Shown here in pieces: positions 1 through 6,395 of a DNA stretch of 13,452 nt. Position 1 is the first letter of the stretch, and each line of letters starts with the position of its first letter. The notes below the pieces were generated by a model, which worked only from the letters and a program-made list of their open reading frames with translations, ran no database searches and was not told the origin of the DNA. The position numbers were made by a program, and so were the translations under genes. Source of the DNA: Galactobacter sp. (lineage in GTDB: Bacteria; Actinomycetota; Actinomycetes; Actinomycetales; Micrococcaceae); assembly GCA_022712075.1 (NCBI GenBank), contig JALAHE010000319.1:1-13452 (forward strand). Reading direction: 5' to 3'.

Positions 1-91
1 CCGAGGCACCACGCGGCGCCCGCCCTTTTCCTTGCCTCCGGCCCTCCGATGTTCGTGTCCGGGAGCTAGGGCACGACGGCGTGCGGTTGCG

Positions 92-955
92 TCAGTCTCG
101 CCCCGGCACGCGGGTGCCGGAGGGCCCGAAGCGACCCAGCAGGATCTCCTGCGCCACGGGGTCAACCCGGGTGCCGCCGGGAGTGAAGATCACCGGCGGG
201 CGGTAGCCCGTCTCGACGAAGAGAGTGTTCTGCCAGGCGAGGTGCAGAAGGTCCGCGTCGGAGAGCTCCTCGCCTCGGGCCAGGCGCAGGAGGGCGTCGT
301 TCTCGCCTCCCACCGCCCACAGCTGCAGCAGGTTGCGACCCTCCCGGTCCTCCGCGTTCCATTCCGTCAGCGGCACGCCTGTCTGATACTGCCGCGCCTG
401 CGCCTCGTGACCCTTGTGTCCGTCGGGGACCTTGGCGTAGATGACCATGTCCTTGGGTTCGCCGGCAACGAGTTCCCAGTTCGCCGCGACCCCCTCGCGG
501 ATGAAGCCGGCGCTCTCCACGGCGCCCCACGAGTCAACATTCCACAACTCAATGCTCGCCTCGAGCCGGTGCAACCCCGGCAGGCCGAGCGCCCACGCGC
601 TGAGGACCCGCACGGCCCGCCCGGCGTAGCCGCGGCGCCTGAACTGGGGCGCCACCCAATAGCCGATCGCGGCCCGATGGGCGTCCTTCACCATCAGCCC
701 GATCTGCCCCACCGCTTGGCCGCTCACCTCGTCCTCGATCACGAGTTGCACGCCCTGGCCGGAGGGCAGGCGCGAGTGCTGCCTGGCGATGTACGCGACC
801 ACCTCGGCGTCCGTGGCCGGTGCCGGAGGCACCGTCGTCACGGAGGTGATGTACGCGTCGGTGCCGGCGGCGCGGACGAGCGCCGCGTCGTCGTGCGTGT
901 GACGGCGCAGCACCAAACCCTCGCCGCGCAGGGTGGGTTCACGATCGGGAAGCAT
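92..955 (-). CDS. GNAT-family N-acetyltransferase with a C-terminal extension
   Basis: This 287-residue protein should transfer an acetyl group from acetyl-CoA to an amine, probably in the cytoplasm; the substrate is unknown. Residues about 11-175 form a RimJ/RimL-like GNAT domain: an RLRxx-type first strand (GLVLRRHTHDDA, 13-24), the acetyl-CoA pyrophosphate loop QFRRRGYAG at 104-112, and the typical NVDSWGAVESAGF segment at 139-151. A normal GNAT would end near residue 175. Here about 110 more residues follow (ending in GTRVPGRD) that I do not recognise; they include an acidic stretch (ARGEELSDADLL) and no membrane segment. The ATG has no Shine-Dalgarno sequence but lies 6 bases after TAGCTT, which suggests a leaderless mRNA. 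The gene is divergent from the small gene at 1012, with 56 bp between the start codons. The GNAT call is firm; the function of the extension is not known. Confidence 0.88.
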   Translation of the reverse strand: MLPDREPTLRGEGLVLRRHTHDDAALVRAAGTDAYITSVTTVPPAPATDAEVVAYIARQHSRLPSGQGVQLVIEDEVSGQAVGQIGLMVKDAHRAAIGYWVAPQFRRRGYAGRAVRVLSAWALGLPGLHRLEASIELWNVDSWGAVESAGFIREGVAANWELVAGEPKDMVIYAKVPDGHKGHEAQARQYQTGVPLTEWNAEDREGRNLLQLWAVGGENDALLRLARGEELSDADLLHLAWQNTLFVETGYRPPVIFTPGGTRVDPVAQEILLGRFGPSGTRVPGRD

Positions 956-961
956 TCGCCC

Positions 962-967
962 AAGCTA
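962..967 (-). promoter_or_regulatory. Predicted -10 element (TAGCTT) of the acetyltransferase gene
   Basis: TAGCTT on the minus strand fits the actinobacterial TANNNT -10 pattern and ends 6 bases before the ATG at 955. The predicted +1 is therefore the A of the start codon (a leaderless transcript). No convincing -35 is seen at the expected place. The absence of a Shine-Dalgarno sequence supports the reading. Confidence 0.45.
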
Positions 968-997
968 GCCGCCCTTCCGCGCCGCGGCCAGGGTCCC

Positions 998-1003
998 TAC
1001 TCT
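998..1003 (+). promoter_or_regulatory. Predicted -10 element (TACTCT) of the small gene at 1012
   Basis: TACTCT fits TANNNT and ends 8 bases before the ATG at 1012. No purine-rich Shine-Dalgarno sequence lies between them, so the transcript probably begins at or next to the start codon. The -35 region is GC-rich and unremarkable. Confidence 0.4.
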
Positions 1004-1011
1004 TGCGTGCC

Positions 1012-1389
1012 ATGAGCTACGACATCCTCGCGTTCGACCCGTCCGCCACCGACGACGCCGACTTCCTGAGCTGGTGGGACGGGCAGGCGGCGTGGTCGGA
1101 GGACCACACGTACGCCGATCCCGCCGTGACGACGCCGGCCCTGCGCGCCTTCTACGAGGAGCTCACCCTGACCTTTCCGAACATGAATGAGGCGGACGAG
1201 GACGAGCTGGACGCCGACGAGGACGGGGAATCGCTGCTCTCGGAGTACTCGATCGGGCGCCACCTCGTCTACGCCTGCTTCGCGTGGAGCCAGGCGGCGC
1301 ACGCCCGGGAGGTGTTCGGGGCGCCCGCGGCGAAGCACGGCGTGGCCGTGGGCTGGGTCAGCGACGACGCGAGCGTCTCGCGGCCGTAG
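1012..1389 (+). CDS. Small acidic conserved hypothetical protein (MSYD...FAWSQA type)
   Basis: This 125-residue soluble protein has no signal peptide or membrane segment. It begins MSYDILAFDPS, has a WSED motif near residue 31, a strongly acidic run (NEADEDELDADEDGES, about residues 59-74), and then YSIGRHLVYACFAWSQA at about 78-94. I recognise this layout from small uncharacterised bacterial proteins that share 'MSYD...', 'WSEDH.Y.DP' and 'YSIG...YA.FAWSQA', but I know of no assigned reaction and do not propose one. An in-frame TTG lies three codons upstream (1003). I prefer the ATG because the family begins MSYD and because TACTCT at 998-1003 is well placed for a leaderless start. It is divergent from the acetyltransferase and convergent with the MFS gene, with 37 bp between stop codons. 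Confidence 0.75.
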   Translation: MSYDILAFDPSATDDADFLSWWDGQAAWSEDHTYADPAVTTPALRAFYEELTLTFPNMNEADEDELDADEDGESLLSEYSIGRHLVYACFAWSQAAHAREVFGAPAAKHGVAVGWVSDDASVSRP

Positions 1390-1426
1390 CTCGGTGCGCC
1401 AGGTGTCTCGGGCCCGCGGCCAGGGA

Positions 1427-2740
1427 TCAGGCCAGCTCGCGCACCCGGAAGGAGCGCGCGGCGAGCAGGAGGGCCGGCCCTCCGAGGGCGATCGCGGCGC
1501 ACGCCCACAGGGCCGTCGTGGTGCCCCAGGCCGAGGCAGCCACGCCGGCCAGGAGCGATCCGATCGGGATGCCGCCCCAGGAGACGAAGCGCACCGTGGA
1601 GATGACGCGCGGCAGCAGCTCCTCCGGCGTGGTCCGCATGCGGTACGTGCGCGTCACGATGCTGATGATCACCACGCCGCCGGCGAAGAGCACATTGCCT
1701 GCCAGGAAGCACGCGGCGCCGATCGCCGCGCCGTGCGCCGCCCCGAGCGGGATGACCGCCGCACCGACCACCACCACACACGGGGCGATGACGCAGGCCC
1801 TCGCCGTGCCCCACCGCGCCGCGACGCGCGTGGCGAGGACCGCCCCGATGAGCGAGCCCACGCCGTCGGAGGCGAGGAGCAGGCCCACCCAGCCCACGGG
1901 CAGGCTCAGCTCGCGGACCAGGAAGAGCGGGAAGAGCGTGAGCTGGGCGCCGCAGAGGAAGTTGAGCACCGTGACCGAGAGCGTGGCGGGGCGCAGCACC
2001 TGGTGGCCCATGACGTAGCGCCAGCCGGTGGCGATGGCGGCGAGCATCGGCTCGCGCGGTGCGGCCTCGGCGCCCGCCGCCGTTCCCTGAAGCCGTCGCG
2101 TCGGCAGCGAGCGCATCGCGAGCGCCGAGACGACGGAACCGACCGCGGAGACCACCAGTGCCCCCGCGGCGCCCACGGCCTGGGCCAGGAAGCCAGCGAG
2201 ACCCCCGCCGCCCATCGTGGTGACCGCGTCGGTCGCCGAGATCGTTGAGTTGCGGCGCTGCAGCTCCTCCGCGGGGACGATCCGCGGCAGGTAGGACTGG
2301 TTGGCGAGGTCGAAGATCACGGCCGCGACGCCCAGGAGGGCCGCGGAGAGCAGCAGCTGGGGAAGTCCCAACACCCCGCCCACGGCGGCCGCGACGAGCG
2401 CCAGGACGATCCCGCCCCTGGCCAGGTCCACCGCGATCTGGAGAGCCCGGAGCGGCAGGCGGTGCAGCACGGCGCCGATGGGCAGGGAGAGCAGCAGCCA
2501 CGCGGCGTCCTGCGCGGCGGCCACGACGCCCACGAGCGAGGCGTCGGCCTGCAGCTGCACCACGGCCAGCAGCGAGAGCGACACCGAGGTCACCGAGGCG
2601 GCAAGCGAACCGGCCGTGCGCGAGGTCCAGTAGCGCCAGAAGCGCTGCGCCGAGCCGAGGCCCGCCGGCCCGCCGCGCTCCCCGTCCGTGGGGTTCGCGG
2701 TTCCGTTGACCTGCAGCCCGGGTCGTCCGTTCTGGCTCAT
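1427..2740 (-). CDS. MFS transporter, probable exporter (MFS_3-like)
   Basis: This 437-residue integral membrane protein probably exports small molecules by proton antiport. After a hydrophilic N-terminus (1-33), hydrophobic segments recur through the chain in the pattern of 11-12 transmembrane helices. The loop FDLANQSYLPRIVPAEEL (143-160), followed by RRNSTISATDAV, is typical of the MFS_3 / enterobactin-exporter-like group, in which F-D-x-A-x-x-A/S-x-x-P-x-x-V is a hallmark. I place the start at the ATG at 2740 because GAGG lies 5 bases upstream; the reading frame stays open further upstream only as an antisense shadow of the regulator gene. It is divergent from the HxlR-peroxiredoxin fusion, with a palindrome in the 78-bp gap, so the regulator very likely controls it. 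The substrate is unknown; an oxidant- or electrophile-linked compound is an inference from the regulator. Confidence 0.9.
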   Translation of the reverse strand: MSQNGRPGLQVNGTANPTDGERGGPAGLGSAQRFWRYWTSRTAGSLAASVTSVSLSLLAVVQLQADASLVGVVAAAQDAAWLLLSLPIGAVLHRLPLRALQIAVDLARGGIVLALVAAAVGGVLGLPQLLLSAALLGVAAVIFDLANQSYLPRIVPAEELQRRNSTISATDAVTTMGGGGLAGFLAQAVGAAGALVVSAVGSVVSALAMRSLPTRRLQGTAAGAEAAPREPMLAAIATGWRYVMGHQVLRPATLSVTVLNFLCGAQLTLFPLFLVRELSLPVGWVGLLLASDGVGSLIGAVLATRVAARWGTARACVIAPCVVVVGAAVIPLGAAHGAAIGAACFLAGNVLFAGGVVIISIVTRTYRMRTTPEELLPRVISTVRFVSWGGIPIGSLLAGVAASAWGTTTALWACAAIALGGPALLLAARSFRVRELA

Positions 2741-2753
2741 GCACACCTCGCAT

Positions 2754-2776
2754 GTCAGTTCCAATTTGGAACTGAC
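2754..2776. promoter_or_regulatory. Perfect 11+1+11 inverted repeat, predicted operator between the MFS and HxlR-Prx genes
   Basis: The arms GTCAGTTCCAA and TTGGAACTGAC are exact reverse complements separated by one T. The site is AT-rich compared with its surroundings. It lies 14 bp from the MFS start and 42 bp from the regulator start, and ends just before TATAGACT, which contains a -10-like TAGACT (2779-2784) for the regulator. Bound protein would cover both promoters. This is the usual arrangement for an autoregulated HxlR/MarR-type repressor with a divergent target. Confidence 0.75.
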
Positions 2777-2818
2777 TATAGACTCAGGGGGAAGCCGGAC
2801 CCAAACGAAGGAGCGTCC

Positions 2819-3691
2819 ATGCGCACGAGCGAACTGCGCGGCAGCGATTGCGGCATCGCCCAGGCCCTCGGCGTGCTCGGGGACGGTTGGGGCTTCCTGA
2901 TCCTGCGCGAGATCGCGGCCGGCACCACGCGCTTCGACGCGATCGCCAAGGCGCTCGGCATCTCCCGCCGCGCCCTCACCGAGACCCTTGCCTCGCTCCA
3001 GGCCGACGGCATCCTCCAGCGCAGCGCCTACCAAGAGCACCCGCCGCGCTACGAGTACGAACTCACCGCCATGGGCAGCGCCTCCCTGCCCGTCCTCCTC
3101 GCTCTGCAGGAGTGGGGGGATCGCTTCGTGGCCGGCGACGGCACGCTCACCGCGCGCCCCACGGACGCCGAGGCGCAGCGCGCCGCGGCGCTCGTGGGCA
3201 CCAAGGTGCCCACCCTGAGCCTTCAAGGGCACGACGGCGCCCGGTACAGCCTGAGCGAGCCGGGCACCTGGAGCGTCCTCTTCCTCTTCCCCGGCGCCTT
3301 CGCTCCCGCCGAGGACGGCTACCCCGCCGGCTGGGGCAGCATCGAGGGAACGGCCGGTTGCACCATCGAGGCCACGAGCTACGCCGCGGCGGAGCCGGCC
3401 CTCCGGGCACAGGGGGTGCGCATCCTCGGCGTCAGCACGCAGCGCAGCGAACAGCAGGCGCGCTTCGCCGAGCACGCCGGCCTGAACTACCCCCTGCTCT
3501 CCGACGCCGACGCCCAGTTCGCCGTGGCCCTGCGCCTTCCCGTCTTCAGGGTCGGCGGGCTTGAGCGCTACAAACGTGTCTCACTACTCATCGACGGCGC
3601 CGGGATCATCCGCGCCGTGCAGGCCCCCATCACCGATCCAGAGGGCTCCATCGACGAGATGCTCCGGACGACTCAGGAGCTCATGGCCTAG
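2819..3691 (+). CDS. HxlR-type winged-helix regulator fused to a peroxiredoxin-like domain
   Basis: This 290-residue cytoplasmic protein has two domains. Residues 8-105 are an HxlR (DUF24) winged helix: DCGIAQALGVLGDGWGFLILREI (10-32) matches the family's C-x-x-x-x-A-L-x-x-x-G-x-x-W start, followed by the recognition region GISRRALTETLASL and the wing PPRYEYELT. Residues 126-285 are an AhpC/TSA peroxiredoxin fold: LFLFPGAFAP, then an insertion leading to GCTIEA with the likely peroxidatic Cys181, then VRILGVSTQ and NYPLLSDAD. The Bcp resolving position (CTxEAC) is Thr186, so this would be a 1-Cys enzyme. The protein's only cysteines are Cys11 and Cys181. AGGAG lies 5 bases before the ATG. It is divergent from the MFS exporter, and its stop overlaps the convergent PTE gene by 11 bases. 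I infer a redox-sensing repressor of the exporter. Confidence 0.85.
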   Translation: MRTSELRGSDCGIAQALGVLGDGWGFLILREIAAGTTRFDAIAKALGISRRALTETLASLQADGILQRSAYQEHPPRYEYELTAMGSASLPVLLALQEWGDRFVAGDGTLTARPTDAEAQRAAALVGTKVPTLSLQGHDGARYSLSEPGTWSVLFLFPGAFAPAEDGYPAGWGSIEGTAGCTIEATSYAAAEPALRAQGVRILGVSTQRSEQQARFAEHAGLNYPLLSDADAQFAVALRLPVFRVGGLERYKRVSLLIDGAGIIRAVQAPITDPEGSIDEMLRTTQELMA

Positions 3692-4817
3692 GCGCCCCGA
3701 AGCTCAGGAGGCGCGCGGGGTTCTCCACGAGGAAGGTCCGCAGCAGCGCGGGGTCCAGGCCCATGCGCACGAGCTCCGGCAGGAAGTGCCGGTGCAGGTA
3801 GCCGTAGCCGTGCCCGCCGAACGCCGCGAGCTGGATCGCCTGGCACACATCGTGGCCAAGCACGATCCGCTCGGCGTGCCCGTCCTCCACGAGGTTCAGG
3901 ATGCCCCGCGCCACGGTGCGGTCGGTGAAGGGGAAGAGCGTGCCCCACGGCGATCCGGTGGTGCCGAGGAAGTCGAACTCCACGCTCACGCCGCGCGCCA
4001 GGAGGCGGCGGGCGAACGGCACGTCTTCCCCGACGGTGCCGGCGTGACCCATGACCACGCGCGAGAGGTCGGCACCCTCCTCCTCGAGGACGTCGAGCAC
4101 GCGGTGCTGCTCCTCCCCCGCGCCGCCGCGGTGAAAGCTGATGGGCGCGCCGGTGATCCGCGCGGCCCGGCCCGATGCACGCACGGACTTCAGCTCGTTC
4201 TCGGTGAGCGGGTTCCCATCCACGCCCACCTCGCCGATGATCCCGGCGCGGATCCCCGTGCCGTCCACGCCCTCGACGATGTCGCGGACGATGGTCTCCG
4301 TCAGCTCCTCGACGCCGCGCTCGTGCATGTCCGCCGGATGGAACTCGCGCTCGTACCAGCCCGCGCCCATCACGACGTGCAGCCCGGAGGCGCGGGAGAG
4401 CCGCCGCAGCGCCTCGGCGTCCCGCCCGAGCCCCAGATTGGAGAGCTCCACGAGCGTGCCACCGCCCGCCGCGCGGAACGCTCCCACCTCGCGCGCCATG
4501 AGCTCGGGATCGCCGAGCCGGTCGTTGGCGAGGCTCACCGCCCCGGCGCGGACCTCGGCGAGGTTGTGCAGGCCGAGCGGCTCCCGCGCGGCGGGTGCGT
4601 CGTAGCCGGGGCGCGGATTGTGGGCCGGGCGCACGATGTCGAGGAAGACGTGCTCGTGCATCGACACCTCGCCCAGCACGGCCGGATCCACGGGCCCGAC
4701 CACGGTGAGCACCCGACCGGCGAGGTTCGGCACGGCGCCCGCCGGGGCGGGCGCGGCCGCAGGCGCGGGAACGGAGGGCACGACGGCGTGGGGCGCGGGG
4801 GCGGCAGGCGAGCTCAC
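3681..4817 (-). CDS. Phosphotriesterase-family metal hydrolase (catalytically intact)
   Basis: This 378-residue TIM-barrel amidohydrolase of the PTE/PHP family has a full binuclear metal site: MHEH (His54, His56), the bridging acid in GEVGVDG (Glu196, as in the Glu-type PHP proteins rather than carboxylated Lys), SFHRGG (His229), MGHAG (His258) and GHDVC (Asp323). Relatives are lactonases, phosphodiester hydrolases or unknown; the sequence does not decide the substrate. The family body begins near GRVLTVVGPVDP; before it lies an unusual Ala/Pro-rich stretch of about 30 residues. I chose GTG 4817 because it overlaps the upstream stop as GTGA and has GGAG 6 bases upstream. TTG 4829 and GTG 4733 are alternatives, and the last would remove the Ala/Pro stretch. 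It is translationally coupled to the degenerate paralog upstream. No signal peptide is seen. Confidence 0.88.
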   Translation of the reverse strand: MSSPAAPAPHAVVPSVPAPAAAPAPAGAVPNLAGRVLTVVGPVDPAVLGEVSMHEHVFLDIVRPAHNPRPGYDAPAAREPLGLHNLAEVRAGAVSLANDRLGDPELMAREVGAFRAAGGGTLVELSNLGLGRDAEALRRLSRASGLHVVMGAGWYEREFHPADMHERGVEELTETIVRDIVEGVDGTGIRAGIIGEVGVDGNPLTENELKSVRASGRAARITGAPISFHRGGAGEEQHRVLDVLEEEGADLSRVVMGHAGTVGEDVPFARRLLARGVSVEFDFLGTTGSPWGTLFPFTDRTVARGILNLVEDGHAERIVLGHDVCQAIQLAAFGGHGYGYLHRHFLPELVRMGLDPALLRTFLVENPARLLSFGAPRP

Positions 4818-5755
4818 GGGCGGCTCCAATCCAGGAAGCGGACGAGGTTCTCGGAGGCGAGGGCGCGGGCGGCGTCGGCCCCGATCCCCACGAAGCCGAG
4901 GTAGGGAAGGAACTGACGGGGCAGGAAGCCCAGCCCGTGGCCGCCGTAGGCGCGCAGGGCGTGGCGGCGATCCAGGCCGGCGGCGAGCAGCAGCCGCTCC
5001 CCGTGCCCTGCCTCGACGAGCGCGGCGAGCGCCACGGCCACGTCGTGGTCGCTCACCTCGGTGTAGACGGAGGGGATGCGGCCAAGCGAGCCGAAGTGCA
5101 GGTAGACGCCGCGCGCCGCCAGCTCGGCCAGCGCGTCGGGGCGGTGGGCGAGCGAACGGGCGCCGAGCACTGCGAGGCGATCGGATGGCACCCCGGCCGC
5201 CGCCGCATCGTCGAGCAACTCGTGAAGCCCGGGCGCGCCGGGCGCCTCACCCAGCCACGCGGCGTCGAGCATCAAGGGCACGCCGCGCGCGGCGAGGCCA
5301 AAGGCCTCCTCCCGCGCCTCGGGGCCGGCACCGGGCCCCAGCACCACGACGCCCGCGCGGCCGGCGCCGAGCCGCGGCGCCAGCGGCCCCTCGCCCGCGT
5401 GGGCGGAGGCCACGATGCGCACACCGCCGGCCGCCTCGAGCCCGGCGCGCGCCGCGAGATCGGCGCCGACGGCGAGCGAGCTGAGCTCCACGACGAGCAC
5501 GCCGCCCGCCTCGGCGAAGTCCTCAAGCTCGGCCGCGGCGGTGTCGCCCGTGAGCGTGGCGTCCTCACGGTTGGCGCGGCCGAGCATGGCGTCGCCGAGG
5601 CGGTCGATGCTCAGCGGCGCCTCATGGAAGAAGACGTCGGTGGCGCGCTCGCCTGGATCGCTGGGCAGCGTCGCGACGAGATGCTCGCCCGCAGAGGAGG
5701 CGCCCCACAGAGCATCGGCCTCCAGCGCGGCGGTCACGGTGGCGATGGGTGGCAC
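4814..5755 (-). CDS. Degenerate phosphotriesterase-family paralog, probable pseudoenzyme
   Basis: This 313-residue protein aligns along its length with its downstream neighbour. The C-terminal third aligns without gaps: ERLLLAAGLDRRHALRAYGGHGLGFLPRQFLPYL corresponds to positions ERIVLGHDVCQAIQLAAFGGHG and onward. The metal site is gone: HEH is GEH (Gly23, His25 kept), the bridging Glu is replaced by Pro in VVLGPGA, FHRGG became LDAAW, GHAG became GARS, and GHD became AAG (Gly260). Five of six ligands are lost, yet the frame is intact, so this is not a decayed gene. It starts with GTG, with AGGA 6 bases upstream, and its TGA overlaps the next gene's GTG. It is first in the operon, downstream of an Lrp-linked palindrome. 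A structural or regulatory partner of the intact enzyme is the best inference; a different metal-free activity is possible. Confidence 0.82.
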   Translation of the reverse strand: MPPIATVTAALEADALWGASSAGEHLVATLPSDPGERATDVFFHEAPLSIDRLGDAMLGRANREDATLTGDTAAAELEDFAEAGGVLVVELSSLAVGADLAARAGLEAAGGVRIVASAHAGEGPLAPRLGAGRAGVVVLGPGAGPEAREEAFGLAARGVPLMLDAAWLGEAPGAPGLHELLDDAAAAGVPSDRLAVLGARSLAHRPDALAELAARGVYLHFGSLGRIPSVYTEVSDHDVAVALAALVEAGHGERLLLAAGLDRRHALRAYGGHGLGFLPRQFLPYLGFVGIGADAARALASENLVRFLDWSRP

Positions 5756-5802
5756 AGCGCGTCCTGACTCTCGGCGGGGCGGGCCGGACGCCCGCCACGG
5801 TG

Positions 5803-5832
5803 AAGCTATCCGCCACGCACACCGTTTGTCTA
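5803..5832 (-). promoter_or_regulatory. Predicted promoter of the PTE-pair operon
   Basis: On the minus strand, TAGACA (5832-5827, one mismatch from TTGACA) is followed after 18 bases by TAGCTT (5808-5803), a TANNNT -10. Transcription would begin near 5796, giving a leader of about 40 bases with an AGGA site before the GTG at 5755. The -35 hexamer lies inside one arm of the GTCTAC palindrome, so a protein bound there would block polymerase. Confidence 0.45.
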
Positions 5833-5843
5833 CTTTTGTAGAC
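5828..5843. promoter_or_regulatory. Inverted repeat GTCTAC-4-GTAGAC, predicted Lrp/AsnC operator
   Basis: Two perfect 6-bp arms flank TTTT in the 122-bp gap between the divergent PTE operon and the Lrp/AsnC gene. It covers the predicted -35 of the PTE operon and the region where the -35 of the regulator gene should be. AT content is locally high. Divergent placement next to an Lrp-type gene makes autoregulation plus neighbour control likely; binding by this protein is inferred, not shown. Confidence 0.65.
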
Positions 5844-5864
5844 TTAAGGGTTCATGCGCATGGA

Positions 5865-5870
5865 TAGACT
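5865..5870 (+). promoter_or_regulatory. Predicted -10 element (TAGACT) of the Lrp/AsnC gene
   Basis: TAGACT ends 7 bases before the ATG at 5878, so +1 would be the A of that start codon. A second TAGACT at 5839-5844 overlaps the operator and could instead start a transcript near 5851 that would use the upstream ATG codons. The first reading agrees better with the usual N-terminus of the family. Confidence 0.4.
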
Positions 5871-5877
5871 CGCAGGC

Positions 5878-6354
5878 ATGGCCGAATTGCACCTGGACGA
5901 CCTCGATCGCGCGATCATCACCCAGCTCGAGGACGACGGGCGCCGGGCGTTCCGCGAGATCGGCCGCACCGTCGGCACCTCCGAGGCCACTGTCCGCACG
6001 CGCGTGAAGCGCCTCCAGGACGCCGGCATCCTGCGCATCGTTGCGTTCACGGATCCGCGCGAGACCAACACGCAGCTCACCCTGACCAACATCAAGGTGG
6101 AGCCGGCCCGCCACGACGAGGTGATCGAGGCGCTCCTGCGCATCCCCGAGATCACCTACCTCTCCACCGTCATGGGGCGCTTCGACCTGTGTGCCGAGAT
6201 CCACACGCGCAACACCGAGCACCTCTACAAGCTGCTCCGCGGCACGCTCGAGCGCATCCCTGGCATCACCGACACCGAATCCATCCCCGTCCTCAAGGTG
6301 CACCACCTGCGCTACGGCACGCCGATCGAAAACGTCGGCGACGCTCAGGAGTAG
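5878..6354 (+). CDS. Lrp/AsnC-family transcriptional regulator
   Basis: This 158-residue DNA-binding protein has the standard Lrp layout. Residues 5-60 are a winged helix that begins LDDLDRAIITQLEDDGRRAF, with the recognition helix SEATVRTRVKRLQDAGIL. Residues about 68-145 are the ligand-binding RAM domain, with the turn VMGRFDLCAEI (98-108), whose Gly-x-x-Asp is typical of the effector and oligomer interface. Two upstream in-frame ATGs (5854, 5860) would add 8 or 6 residues. The ATG at 5878 gives the usual family N-terminus and suits a leaderless transcript, while AGGG upstream of 5854 and 5860 keeps them possible. It sits between two divergent hydrolase operons and is probably their local regulator, sensing an amino acid or a pathway intermediate. 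The effector cannot be read from the sequence. Confidence 0.88.
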   Translation: MAELHLDDLDRAIITQLEDDGRRAFREIGRTVGTSEATVRTRVKRLQDAGILRIVAFTDPRETNTQLTLTNIKVEPARHDEVIEALLRIPEITYLSTVMGRFDLCAEIHTRNTEHLYKLLRGTLERIPGITDTESIPVLKVHHLRYGTPIENVGDAQE

Positions 6355-6364
6355 TCGCCGACAT

Positions 6365-6379
6365 CAACGCATTGCGTTG
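6365..6379. promoter_or_regulatory. Perfect palindrome CAACGCA-T-TGCGTTG, upstream operator
   Basis: This 15-base site has two perfect 7-bp arms around one T. It begins 11 bases after the Lrp stop codon and upstream of the deacetylase/Ntn-hydrolase operon. Its first 12 bases, CAACGCATTGCG, recur at 6396. It is AT-enriched compared with the coding DNA around it. It does not resemble the GTCTAC palindrome on the other side of the Lrp gene, so a different regulator could bind here. Confidence 0.6.
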
Positions 6380-6395
6380 ACAATTTACCAAGAGG

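Noticed and set aside
71..84. Small hairpin (GCACG-4-CGTGC) downstream of the acetyltransferase gene
   Set aside because: A 5-bp stem with no T-run is common by chance in GC-rich DNA and is not a supported terminator.
1390..1426. Possible terminator between the small gene and the MFS gene
   Set aside because: The 37-base gap has GC-rich symmetry (GGGCCCG) but no stem of useful length and no T-run.
1269..2753. Minus-strand 494-residue open frame over the MFS gene
   Set aside because: It is a different frame of the MFS region with Arg/Gly/Ala-rich translation and no family resemblance; the MFS frame has clear membrane helices and motifs.
2741..3475. Minus-strand open frame extending the MFS protein to 682 residues
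   Set aside because: The extra 245 residues are antisense to the HxlR-Prx gene, look like GC-rich shadow translation, and would run through the operator; ATG 2740 has its own GAGG site.
3561..5767. Long plus-strand open frames opposite the two PTE genes
   Set aside because: They are antisense shadows typical of high-GC DNA; the minus strand encodes recognisable PTE-family proteins.
6377..6382. Exact TTGACA hexamer between the two CAACGCATTGCG repeats
   Set aside because: No TANNNT or TATAAT-like hexamer lies 15-19 bases downstream, so it is probably only part of the palindrome arm; the TTGTGA/CATAGT pair is a better promoter.
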